The translations under genes and the position numbers were made by a program. A stretch of DNA of 64,000 nt from Rhodothermia bacterium (GTDB lineage Bacteria; Bacteroidota; Rhodothermia; Rhodothermales; UBA2364): assembly GCA_017303715.1 (NCBI GenBank), contig JAFLBZ010000004.1, positions 130,887 to 194,886 on the forward strand, given 5' to 3'. Under the pieces are notes generated by a model. That model saw only the letters and a program-made list of their open reading frames with translations, was not told the origin of the DNA and searched no databases. This document shows positions 35,434 through 43,956 of this stretch, in pieces (position 1 is the first letter of the stretch; each line of letters begins with the position of its first letter).

Positions 35434-35970
35434 ATGACCAAAGAAGCCATACAAGTCGCGATGACCAAAGTTTTAGACACTTGGTTGCTCGCTATAGACC
35501 AATACAGTGAAGCGGATTTAATTCGCCAACCAAACGCAGACGACTGGAGCATTGGACAGGTGTATCAGCACCTCATTATCGGAACCCGTGTTTACCACAT
35601 GCGGAACGTTCTTTCCTGCCTTAACCAGCCCCAATACACTGACCGTTCCCCCACCGAAGACGGCTTTAAGATACTCTCGAATGGCGAGTTCCCATCCGTC
35701 AAAATCAAAGTTCCGGCTTCCCCGCAATATACCCCACCGCAACCCGAAAGCCTCGATAAGGTGCGGGAAGACCTCTTAGCGCTCAAGAGTGATCTCTTGG
35801 GCTTGGGCGAACAGGTCTATGACTCCGAGTCGAAAGGTAGAATGGCACACATGCGGTTTGGCTTTCTGAATGCCTCGGAGTGGTATTACTTGATTGAGAT
35901 GCACTTCCGGCATCACCTTCGTCAGAAAGCAAACTTAGACCGCTGGTTAGCCGGAGGAAGTTACGATTAA
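35434..35970 (+). CDS. DinB-family protein
   Basis: 178 aa four-helix bundle of the DinB/YfiT metalloenzyme type. The first histidine is in DWSIGQVYQHLIIGTRVY (about 31-48) and the C-terminal pair in YYLIEMHFRHHLRQKANLDR (His about 157 and 160-161). These match the three-histidine metal site of DinB-like thiol S-transferases. In bacteria that make bacillithiol, as bshA in this window suggests, members of this group act as bacillithiol transferases; that link is inference. Upstream lies a pair of direct repeats (GTTAAGGATTC at 35256 and 35272) of unknown role. Its end overlaps the convergent gene by four bases. Confidence 0.85.
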   Translation: MTKEAIQVAMTKVLDTWLLAIDQYSEADLIRQPNADDWSIGQVYQHLIIGTRVYHMRNVLSCLNQPQYTDRSPTEDGFKILSNGEFPSVKIKVPASPQYTPPQPESLDKVREDLLALKSDLLGLGEQVYDSESKGRMAHMRFGFLNASEWYYLIEMHFRHHLRQKANLDRWLAGGSYD

Positions 35971-36572
35971 TTGCTGCTCTGAGGAGATGAGCGAACCGTA
36001 AAGAGCAAATAGGCGGTAATACCTATCGCTGTGGAAAGAATGCCTATTCGCACCCATGAAGGGCGGTTGCGCACGGGCACTTCTCCTATGGTTTCCGGGA
36101 ATTGTGGGTCTTGAACCCGTTTAAGGTCTTTTAGGGCGATTTGGTCTTCGTGTTTTTGTACGCAGACATCGGTTGCCAAAACTTTCCCGATTGGATCAAC
36201 CACGTCAAAAGTCCATTGCACTGAGACCACACGCTTGGCAGTACCGCGTCGTTTCCCCGAAAAATAGCGCACATTTATATTTTCCCCTTTAAACCTAAAA
36301 CTCGCCGTTCCTTGAGGGGCGTCAGTTTTTGAAAGGAAAACAGGTGTTCCTTGGTTTGTGATGGCGCTCAAAAAAACGTGTTGGAGATAAAGGAAATCTG
36401 ATTTTTCTGGCAGCCATACAATGCCGTTTGGTTGTATAGGAATTTTTGTCCCACACTCGGTTGTAAGGTTCATCAGGAGGGTTTGGTTTGAGGTTTGTGC
36501 AAAGGCGGGAACAAACCACCAAGCTGCAAACATCAATAAAGTTGCAAGTTTGACAAACAACCTCATGGGCAT
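35967..36572 (-). CDS. Hypothetical exported protein with C-terminal membrane anchor
   Basis: 201 aa, no family recognised. N-terminal signal peptide or helix (LFVKLATLLMFAAWWFVPAF, cleavage near AQT about 26), a beta-rich middle (FLSAITNQGTPVFLSK, then SFRFKGENINVRYF), and a C-terminal membrane helix (VRIGILSTAIGITAYLLFTV, about 172-191). Convergent with and overlapping the DinB gene by four bases; divergent from purE, 33 bases away. No operon partner. Confidence 0.6.
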   Translation of the reverse strand: MPMRLFVKLATLLMFAAWWFVPAFAQTSNQTLLMNLTTECGTKIPIQPNGIVWLPEKSDFLYLQHVFLSAITNQGTPVFLSKTDAPQGTASFRFKGENINVRYFSGKRRGTAKRVVSVQWTFDVVDPIGKVLATDVCVQKHEDQIALKDLKRVQDPQFPETIGEVPVRNRPSWVRIGILSTAIGITAYLLFTVRSSPQSSN

Positions 36573-36605
36573 TTTTTTTGATTTGATTTAAAGGAGAACC
36601 CACAT

Positions 36606-37139
36606 ATGTACGGCAAACCACTTGTCAGCATTATCATGGGCAGCGATTCTGACCTTCCGGTGATGCGTGCCGCAGCAGATTTCCTCAAAACCTTTGAAAT
36701 TGGCGTGGAGGTCACCATAGTATCGGCGCATCGAACACCAGAGCGTTTGTTTCAATATGCCCGCACCGCACACGAGCGAGGGATTTCCGTCATTATCGCT
36801 GGTGCGGGTGGGGCTGCACATTTACCCGGTATGGTGGCATCGCTCAGCCCATTGCCTGTCATTGGTGTTCCTATCAAGTCTTCCAACTCCATAGACGGCT
36901 GGGACTCGGTTTTGTCCATCCTTCAAATGCCTTCTGGTGTTCCCGTTGCGACGGTTGCACTAAACGGGGCACAGAATGCGGGCATTTTGGCCACACAGAT
37001 GTTGTCGTTACAAATTCCAGAACTTCGTGACCGCATCTTACAATTTAAGAAGAACTTAGAACGTGGGGTTGAACAAAAGTTTCAAGTCTTAGAAGCCACA
37101 GGCTACGAGGCGTACCTAAATGAAGTGCCAAAAGGCTAA
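36606..37139 (+). CDS. purE: N5-carboxyaminoimidazole ribonucleotide mutase
   Basis: 177 aa class I PurE converting N5-CAIR to CAIR in purine biosynthesis. Motifs: IIMGSDSDLPVMRAA (about 10-24), VSAHRTPERLFQYA (about 40-53) and IAGAGGAAHLPGMVASL (about 62-78). ATG preceded by a good ribosome-binding sequence AAAGGAG about eight bases upstream. A PurK partner is not in the window. The C-terminal extension beyond the core is about 15 residues, slightly long. Confidence 0.96.
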   Translation: MYGKPLVSIIMGSDSDLPVMRAAADFLKTFEIGVEVTIVSAHRTPERLFQYARTAHERGISVIIAGAGGAAHLPGMVASLSPLPVIGVPIKSSNSIDGWDSVLSILQMPSGVPVATVALNGAQNAGILATQMLSLQIPELRDRILQFKKNLERGVEQKFQVLEATGYEAYLNEVPKG

Positions 37140-37150
37140 ACAAGCATTGG

Positions 37151-40100
37151 TTATAAGTGAACTTCTTTCAGAAATTCTTCCAAAAACTGCTCGTCGTGGA
37201 TCAGTACGGCGCGAGCTTTAGAGCCTTCAAATGCACCAACCACACCCGCACGCTCCAACTGATCTACAATCCGAGCGGCTCTGGTATAACCAATCGAAAA
37301 TTTGCGTTGTAGCAACGATACAGAGCCTTGTTGAGCACGAACAATGACCCTAGCGCAATCGTCAAAGAGCGGGTCTTTGCGGTCTGCACTTCCACCCCCA
37401 TTTGTAGAAGCCGCCTCCACCGTTTCCCCACCTTCATCCACAGATGGAAGCAAATAAGGCCCCGGCCCACGTTGATTCGCAATAAATTGGGTCACTTCTT
37501 CCACTTCGTCCACCGAGATAAAAGGCCCTTGTAGGCGAATCATCCGGCTGCCACTCATGTACAACAAATCGCCATTTCCCACCAATTGTTCGGCCCCCAT
37601 CTGGTCTAAAATGGTTCGGGAATCTATCCGAGAAGCCACTTGATAGGCCATCCGAGCCGGAAAATTGGCCTTAATCAATCCAGTGATCACATCCACCGAA
37701 GGACGTTGAGTGGCCAGCACAAGGTGAATTCCTACGGCGCGTGCCATCTGTGCCAATCGCGCAATGGGACCTTCGATTTCTTTTCCAGCCGTCATCATCA
37801 AGTCCGCCAATTCATCCACGATCACAACGATATAGGGCAAATGGCGATGTACCAAGTGCGGGTATTCTTTTAGAGGCGTACCTTCGAGCTTGTTCTTATG
37901 GAGTTTACGATTATAGTCCCGAATACCACGCACCGTTAGATCCGAAAGCAAATCGTAGCGCATCTCCATTTCCTTCTCACAACTTTTTAGAATCCCAAAC
38001 GCTTGGCTATAGTCCGTGATAATCGGGGATTCCGCAGCTTCTGGCATGGCGATGTAATGATTTGCAATGGCTCCATACTGCAAGAGTTCAATTTTCTTTG
38101 GGTCAATCATCACGAACTTTAGGTCATTCGGATGGCAATGGTAGAGCAGACCCGTAATTAAACAGTTCACCCCAACGGACTTCCCCGAACCCGTAGCCCC
38201 AGCGATCAGCAAGTGCGGCATCTTGGTCAGGTCTTCGATATATACCTCCCCTTCAATGGTTTTTCCCATTGCAACGGGCAGGGCATGATCGGCATGACGG
38301 AATTTATCCGCAGCCAATATGCTTCGTACCCGAACGAACTCGCGGTTCTTATTCGGAATTTCTATACCTATTGCTGCCTTACCCGGAATAGGCGCAATAA
38401 TCCGAATTCCCTTGGCGGCCAAAGCCATTGCAAGGTCATCTTCTAAAGATTTGATTTTACTAATCTTAACCCCCGGTGCAGGAGTCAGTTCGAAGAGGGT
38501 AACAGTTGGCCCAACCACCGCTTCTACCCCACGAAGTTCGATATTGTACGTCCGCAGTTTCTCGACCAAGAGTTCCTTTTTATGCTCCAGTTCTAAACCC
38601 GTGTGTGTGGGTACGCGGATGGCCAAAGACGGCGAACCCTCGCGTGGAATGATGGTACAGCGCGTATTGGGCAAATGGGCCAATCCAGAAGCCAGTGCAT
38701 GTAATTGCCCTACTTCCACATCTTGTGACGGAACCAATTCGTACAAAAGCCCAGCTTGAGTTTTGGTTTGGTTCAACGCCGAGATTTGCAAATTCGCATT
38801 GGTAATGGCTTCTATCAATTCATCGTATGCCTCTTCGCTTTGTGTTCTCGTGCGTTGGCTTACTTCTACGGCCAGAGTGGTACTGCTCCAAAGCGGAATT
38901 GTGAGGCGTGCATGGGAAAACTGATGAATAAGTTCTTCTTCTACGCCTTTAAGTGTTGGCGCATCGGGCGTATTGGAGATTCGGATTTTGAAATGTGCAT
39001 GGGTGGTTTCGCGTTGCACCTCGATGGCATCATAAACAACACTCCGACGTTGTAAAACCTCTCGCAGGAACTGCTCAATATGCCCCGCCTCGGCCTCGGC
39101 CACCTTCCTTGCTTCATTTTCACCATCGGTCAACAATTCCAAGGAAGGCATGGAGAAGTCCGCCGCAAAACTGATAAAGGGCAATCCTTTTGGTGTTGTA
39201 ATGGCGGTAATAGGCTCCTCAACCGACGGACGGATGGTTAATGGCAAATCCGTTTCGCCTTTTTCAGGTAAAGGGGCGGGTTCTGGCTTGATAAAGGCGG
39301 GTGGAACCGTTAGGGGTGGTTCAAAGGATGGCGTGGTTGGAATAGGTTGAGTGGGTATTGGCGTAAAGGTACGAACGAGGGGTGGTGCTATGGGTTCTGG
39401 TTCTATTTCGCTTGTTGTCCGTGAAAAAACGCCTTCCTTCTGGGTCGTAAAAGGCAGAATCTTCTCCTTCGTACTCGGTTCTTTCTGTCCCTCTCGCTCG
39501 CGCAACCAATTAGAAAGTCGTTCGCGTAGGTCGAAGAAAAAGTCCTCCGCACGATCCACCGAGGTTTGCACATCCCGATCCATCGTAAGCATCAACCCAA
39601 TCACCACCAACACAAAAAGGATAATAACAGACCCCACGTTCCCAAAAATATCAATCAAAACGCCCGCCAATCCGATCCCTACTGCGCCCGATAACTGTGG
39701 CACAACAGGCTCGCCCTTCTCGGAAAACACCAAATTCATCCAACCTGTAATGGTAGAAAGCATAAGTGCGACGGCCCCCAGCCGGAGTCCGGTATGATAA
39801 AGTGGTTGTTTGGGCTTAATTCTGAAAATATTGTACCCCAACATGACCACAAACGTAAGCGGAAAAACCATGCTAAAATAGCCAAGAAAGGAAGGAGCCA
39901 AGAGGTAGGCAATCAACGCCCCAATGCGACCAAGGGCGTTTTCTGGCGTTTTATCGGAAGGCGTGACATCTGGAATATCCGAGAAAATGGAGGTAATCAA
40001 CGCATCGTCTTTCACACTGAACGACAGAACTGCAATAGCACACAAAATACCCACCACCATCAATACAATGCCCAAGATTTCCTTCTTTCGTTCTTCGGAA

Positions 40101-40180
40101 ATGGGGGGGAGTGATGGCGAGGTATTGCGCTTTTTGCTTTTAGAAGCACTGCGGGGCGGAACTTTTTTTGGTGCGGCCAT
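37151..40180 (-). CDS. ftsK: DNA translocase FtsK/SpoIIIE
   Basis: About 1009 aa from the Met at 40180 (MAAPKKVPPRSASKSKKR); the longer frame to 40267 adds a hydrophobic stretch without support. N-terminal four-helix membrane domain (about 30-200), a proline-rich linker (about 240-330), an alpha/beta region with YELVPSQDVEVGQ, then the RecA motor: LIAGATGSGKSVGVNCLITG (Walker A), FVMIDPKKIELLQY, and VVIVDELADLMM (Walker B). The C-terminal gamma domain (DDCARVIVRAQQGSVSLLQR onward) reads KOPS-type sequences. It clears chromosome ends from the septum during division. The stop lies 12 bases from the convergent purE. Confidence 0.95.
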   Translation of the reverse strand: MAAPKKVPPRSASKSKKRNTSPSLPPISEERKKEILGIVLMVVGILCAIAVLSFSVKDDALITSIFSDIPDVTPSDKTPENALGRIGALIAYLLAPSFLGYFSMVFPLTFVVMLGYNIFRIKPKQPLYHTGLRLGAVALMLSTITGWMNLVFSEKGEPVVPQLSGAVGIGLAGVLIDIFGNVGSVIILFVLVVIGLMLTMDRDVQTSVDRAEDFFFDLRERLSNWLREREGQKEPSTKEKILPFTTQKEGVFSRTTSEIEPEPIAPPLVRTFTPIPTQPIPTTPSFEPPLTVPPAFIKPEPAPLPEKGETDLPLTIRPSVEEPITAITTPKGLPFISFAADFSMPSLELLTDGENEARKVAEAEAGHIEQFLREVLQRRSVVYDAIEVQRETTHAHFKIRISNTPDAPTLKGVEEELIHQFSHARLTIPLWSSTTLAVEVSQRTRTQSEEAYDELIEAITNANLQISALNQTKTQAGLLYELVPSQDVEVGQLHALASGLAHLPNTRCTIIPREGSPSLAIRVPTHTGLELEHKKELLVEKLRTYNIELRGVEAVVGPTVTLFELTPAPGVKISKIKSLEDDLAMALAAKGIRIIAPIPGKAAIGIEIPNKNREFVRVRSILAADKFRHADHALPVAMGKTIEGEVYIEDLTKMPHLLIAGATGSGKSVGVNCLITGLLYHCHPNDLKFVMIDPKKIELLQYGAIANHYIAMPEAAESPIITDYSQAFGILKSCEKEMEMRYDLLSDLTVRGIRDYNRKLHKNKLEGTPLKEYPHLVHRHLPYIVVIVDELADLMMTAGKEIEGPIARLAQMARAVGIHLVLATQRPSVDVITGLIKANFPARMAYQVASRIDSRTILDQMGAEQLVGNGDLLYMSGSRMIRLQGPFISVDEVEEVTQFIANQRGPGPYLLPSVDEGGETVEAASTNGGGSADRKDPLFDDCARVIVRAQQGSVSLLQRKFSIGYTRAARIVDQLERAGVVGAFEGSKARAVLIHDEQFLEEFLKEVHL

Positions 40181-40211
40181 AGCTTTAAAGATACACAATT
40201 TTTCCCAAAAA

Positions 40212-40264
40212 GGAAAAAAGAGAACAGCCATCGCTTCGAGTGTCGGACTGACAGGCGATGGCTG
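40212..40264 (-). terminator. Intrinsic terminator after the comB-like gene
   Basis: CAGCCATCGC (40225-40234) pairs with GCGATGGCTG (40255-40264), ten perfect pairs and a 20-nt loop, followed on the minus strand by TTCTCTTTTTTCC. It lies 24 bases past the stop at 40288 and separates that gene from ftsK. Confidence 0.85.
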
Positions 40265-40287
40265 CACTTATACCGAAGAATGCCCAA

Positions 40288-41025
40288 TCAAGATGCGTTG
40301 ATCGAAAGATTGCTTGGGTTAAAAACAGGGAGGATGTTTGAATAGTCAACTTGGCAACTATATGCAACATCCTGATCAAGACCAGCAGCACTGAGTGCCT
40401 TTCCTTGTACCCCATCTTTCAGACATGAAACAAGTTGTTCTTTGTTTTGCAAATAGGTACTAAATGCAATAACAGCCGCATCAGAAAGCGAAATATTGGC
40501 CTTGTGTACATTCAACAGCAAATCCACCATTTGCCCGACACACATGGCATCTCCCAAAGCAGCACTATTTTTATGTCCACCACAAACCACCAATACATCT
40601 TGTTTGGACTGAAGAACAAAATTAGTCAAGCGGGTGATGTTCAAGAAACAGCCCACGACCAATGCTGCCGCACCCCGTGCGACAGAAATAGCCCCGGTAA
40701 GGTTCGAGGTGTGCATAATCACCGTTCTATTCGATACCGCCTCCGACGTGTATTCTAACGGCGAATTGCCCAGATGGTATCCGTTGATGGGTTGCCCATT
40801 TTTTTCGCCCCCTAAAACAAAAACTTTGGGGTCTAAATTGGCAGCCATCCGAGCAGCATCCCCCAATGTAGGGGCAGGGACAACCGTTTTTGCACCGTTA
40901 TGCAAAGCAGTGACGATGGAAGTGCCCGTCCTTAGTACTTCGAGTACGATAACAGCTTTGTCACGTACTTCGGCTTCTGTTAACCCTGCTGGATTAAATA
41001 AAACATCTAAATGCATATTATACAA
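40288..41025 (-). CDS. comB: 2-phosphosulfolactate phosphatase family protein (ComB-like)
   Basis: 245 aa. Typical ComB segments: AVIVLEVLRTGTSIVTAL near the N terminus (the D/EVxRxxTS substrate loop, here with Glu in place of the usual Asp), GGEKNGQPINGYHLGNSPLEY, VIMHTSNLTGAISVARGA (TTNGT-type loop varied) and VVCGGHKNSAALGDAMCVG. The archaeal enzyme dephosphorylates phosphosulfolactate on the way to coenzyme M; many bacteria carry homologues of uncertain role. Met4 is an alternative start. It has its own terminator; gcvT lies 33 bases upstream on the same strand. Confidence 0.82.
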   Translation of the reverse strand: MYNMHLDVLFNPAGLTEAEVRDKAVIVLEVLRTGTSIVTALHNGAKTVVPAPTLGDAARMAANLDPKVFVLGGEKNGQPINGYHLGNSPLEYTSEAVSNRTVIMHTSNLTGAISVARGAAALVVGCFLNITRLTNFVLQSKQDVLVVCGGHKNSAALGDAMCVGQMVDLLLNVHKANISLSDAAVIAFSTYLQNKEQLVSCLKDGVQGKALSAAGLDQDVAYSCQVDYSNILPVFNPSNLSINAS

Positions 41026-41058
41026 GTCTTCGTATAAGTGGTGGTTGGTCTGTGTGAA

Positions 41059-42177
41059 TTAGGACAATTTATGTAGAGGAGCTTTTTTGACCCGTGCGGC
41101 TAACCTACGCCCACGCACGTCTATCCAAATTTGCGATTCTGGCGCATGGAGGCCAGATACACAATCTACGTATCCCATTCCAATACCTCTCCCCAAGATC
41201 GGGGATTGCGTTCCGCTGGTGACTTGTCCGATGATTGCCCCCTCTTGGCTAACCAGTGGGTAACCAGCCCTTGGAATTCCACGCTCCTCTAAAATAAATG
41301 ACACAAGTTTTCGTTGAATCCCCTGCTCTTTGACCTTCAACAAAGCTTCTTTACCTATAAAAGAATCTTTTTGCAACTTTGTGACCCAACCAAGACCAGC
41401 TTCAAGTGGATTGGTTGTAAGGTCTATATCGTTACCATATAAGCAGTAACCGGCTTCCATTCGGAGCGTATCACGTGCGCCCAAGCCACAAGGCTCAAGA
41501 CCATGCGGTTTTCCTGCTGCAACGAGCGCATCCCAAATCTCGGTTGCACGCTCATTTTCGCAGTAAATTTCCACTCCTGCTTCACCTGTGTAGCCGGTAT
41601 GCGAGATCAAAGCTTGTTTACATCCAAAAAATGTACCAATTTTAGGCTGCATTACATGATAATACGGTAGGGACTGGGCATCGAGTGGCATAAATTGGCT
41701 AAGAATTTCAAACGCCCTTGGGCCTTGTAAAGCAAGCAAAGCCATTTGATCGGAAAGATTTTCCAGCACAGCGCCCATCGGGTTATGGTCGTTCATCCAC
41801 GCAAAATCTTTTTCCATGTTCGAAGCATTGACCACCAAAAGGTATGACGCTTCGCTTAGGCGATAAACCAACAAATCATCAATGATACCGCCATCAGGCT
41901 GACACATCACCGCATACATAACCCTGCCATCGTAGAGTTTGGCAACATCGTTCGAGACCAAGTTTTGGATGAACGAAGAGGCTTGTGGCCCCGATACCCG
42001 CACTTCGCCCATGTGGCTCACGTCAAACAATCCGGCAGCCTCGCGAACCGCTTTATGCTCTTCAATAATCCCTTTATAAAAAACTGGCATTTCAAATCCA
42101 GCAAAAGGAACCATCTTCGCACCAAGTGCTACATGTGTATGATAAAGTGGTGTACGCTGCAAGACCGACTCAGACAT
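41059..42177 (-). CDS. gcvT: Glycine cleavage system T protein (aminomethyltransferase)
   Basis: 372 aa from the Met at 42177 (MSESVLQRTPLYHTHVALGA), which matches the family's usual N terminus; the open frame extends 58 codons further without support. Segments: VPFAGFEMPVFYKGIIEEHK, AGLFDVSHMGEVRVSG, LGARDTLRMEAGYCLYGND and the C-terminal barrel with VTSGTQSPILGRGIGMGYV. Transfers the methylene group from the aminomethyl-lipoyl H protein to tetrahydrofolate. Other gcv genes are not adjacent. Confidence 0.95.
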   Translation of the reverse strand: MSESVLQRTPLYHTHVALGAKMVPFAGFEMPVFYKGIIEEHKAVREAAGLFDVSHMGEVRVSGPQASSFIQNLVSNDVAKLYDGRVMYAVMCQPDGGIIDDLLVYRLSEASYLLVVNASNMEKDFAWMNDHNPMGAVLENLSDQMALLALQGPRAFEILSQFMPLDAQSLPYYHVMQPKIGTFFGCKQALISHTGYTGEAGVEIYCENERATEIWDALVAAGKPHGLEPCGLGARDTLRMEAGYCLYGNDIDLTTNPLEAGLGWVTKLQKDSFIGKEALLKVKEQGIQRKLVSFILEERGIPRAGYPLVSQEGAIIGQVTSGTQSPILGRGIGMGYVDCVSGLHAPESQIWIDVRGRRLAARVKKAPLHKLS

Positions 42178-42598
42178 AATACTTCGTGAACAATTAAAGA
42201 AGCCACATGTTTGAAAAGCAGGGGGAAGGTGAAAGCGGCTTTTCAGTATTGGCTTTGTGTCATAAAAAGATGATTGCAAGTTACGATCCCAATACCCCAG
42301 TTTCAAACATAAATTGGGAATTTTTGACCATTGTAGCCGCATATTTTGCAACTCAAACCCTGTGCAAGCCCTTCCACAAGCCCTTCTTTTTTAATCTATT
42401 GCCTTGATCATCAAGACCACTTAGATGCAACCGTCTTACATTCGTTGTCTCGTTAAATAAAGTTTAACAAGATTGCTTTTGCCCGTCTAACATGCCCTAC
42501 GATTTAAGGTTACGCTTGACTTGGAAAAAAATCAGACCTACTTTACTATTTCTTCTACATGCCCTATTCTTCTACATGCCCTACAACGAACAAATTTC
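42178..42598. other. Divergent intergenic region with a 17-bp tandem duplication
   Basis: 421 bases between gcvT and the first amidohydrolase, no gene recognised. It carries promoters for both directions and ends with the tandem repeat listed next. A third, shorter copy of its core (ACATGCCCTA) is at 42490-42499. Confidence 0.55.
42550..42583 (+). repeat. Perfect tandem repeat, two 17-bp units
   Basis: TTCTTCTACATGCCCTA occurs at 42550-42566 and again at 42567-42583, ending 15 bases before the amidohydrolase ATG. Could be an operator or simple slippage; each unit contains an ATG that is not in a useful frame. Confidence 0.75.
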
Positions 42599-43909
42599 AT
42601 GAAACAACTTTTGGTCATTTGCATGGCGCTCCTCATGGGCTATGCCAAGGCACAAGAAACCCCTATTGCCTTTACAGGTGGAACGATTTTACCCGTCTCT
42701 GGGCCGCCCATAGAGAAGGGCATCCTTTTGGTTCAGCATGGCAAAATCCAAGCCGTAGGACGCGCTGCCACCGTTCGCCTATCTTCCGAGGTGACGCAGA
42801 TAGATGTATCAGGAAAAGTACTAATGCCCGGCTTGGTGGATACCCATTCACACGTCGGAGAAGCAGCAGGCGGAGACGGTTCTGCCGCGTTACAACCCGA
42901 TGTGCGCGTATTAGATGCGTTGAATGTATGGAGTCCTTCCCTCGGACGAGCACGCGCTGGCGGCATTACCACCGTAAATGTGATGCCGGGGTCTGGGCAT
43001 TTACTCTCTGGTCAAACGGCGTACCTAAAGTTGCGCAAAGGCAATTCTATCCAAGAACTCCTTCTTTGTAAAGACCTTCTGAACGAGGTTTGCGGCGGAA
43101 TGAAGATGGCGAACGGAACCAATCCCATGCGTGACAACGGAACCTTCCCCGGTACGCGGTCGCGATCGGCGGCCATGGCGCGACAACTATTCATCAAAGC
43201 GCAAGCGTATCAACGCAAAATTAAGGAAGCCGCTGGCGATGCGGCTAAAATGCCTGAACGAGACCTACAATTGGAAGCCTTGGTACAGGTGTTGGAAGGC
43301 AAGCGTACCGTCCATTTCCATACCCACCGTGCCGATGACATCCTCACGGCCATCAGAATTGGGCAAGAATTTGGGTTTAAACCTGTACTTCAGCATGTGA
43401 GCGAAGGCTGGAAGGTGGCCAAAGAAATTGCGGCATCTGGGTTTCCGGCGTCGGTTATTGTCATTGATTCGCCCGGCGGCAAGTTAGAAGCGATGGAAAT
43501 GCGTTTCGAGACTGGAGCCGCCTTGGTAAAAGAAGGCGCTTTGATGGGCTATCATACCGATGATTACATTACCGATTCTCGCTTATTCCTGCGATCCGCT
43601 GCATTGGGGATGCGTGCTGGGCTAAACCGTGAAAAAGCCCTCGAAAGCGTAACCATCGCTGGGGCTAAAATGTTAGACTTAGGCCACCGACTGGGAACCC
43701 TTGAGTCCGGCAAAGATGCGGATTTCATCATCCTCTCCGGCGATCCAATGAGCGTTTATACCCGTATTGAACAAACGTGGATTGAAGGTATAAAGGTCTT
43801 TGACTTGAGCAATCCCGAAGACCGCAAATATGCGACCGGAGCCTACGGCGTTTTGGTGGGCGATGCGGTACACACCCATCACGGTGACGACGAAGATGGC
43901 CATCGTTAA
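42599..43909 (+). CDS. Secreted amidohydrolase (imidazolonepropionase/dihydroorotase-like)
   Basis: 436 aa from the Met at 42599 (signal peptide MKQLLVICMALLMGYAKAQE). Amidohydrolase-superfamily metal site looks complete: LMPGLVDTHSHVGEA (HxH), later VHFHTHRADDI (His), PVLQHVSEGWKV (His) and the Asp-bearing GYHTDDYITD. It ends with the family's TIAGAKMLDLGHRLGTLESG and KDADFIILSGDP. Predicted periplasmic or outer-membrane metal-dependent hydrolase of a cyclic amide, imide or peptide-like substrate. A paralogous gene follows after 47 bases, so it forms a two-gene operon. Confidence 0.87.
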   Translation: MKQLLVICMALLMGYAKAQETPIAFTGGTILPVSGPPIEKGILLVQHGKIQAVGRAATVRLSSEVTQIDVSGKVLMPGLVDTHSHVGEAAGGDGSAALQPDVRVLDALNVWSPSLGRARAGGITTVNVMPGSGHLLSGQTAYLKLRKGNSIQELLLCKDLLNEVCGGMKMANGTNPMRDNGTFPGTRSRSAAMARQLFIKAQAYQRKIKEAAGDAAKMPERDLQLEALVQVLEGKRTVHFHTHRADDILTAIRIGQEFGFKPVLQHVSEGWKVAKEIAASGFPASVIVIDSPGGKLEAMEMRFETGAALVKEGALMGYHTDDYITDSRLFLRSAALGMRAGLNREKALESVTIAGAKMLDLGHRLGTLESGKDADFIILSGDPMSVYTRIEQTWIEGIKVFDLSNPEDRKYATGAYGVLVGDAVHTHHGDDEDGHR

Positions 43910-43956
43910 CTCACCTCGCAATCCTTTTTTCTTTACATGATGTAATCACTAATTTT

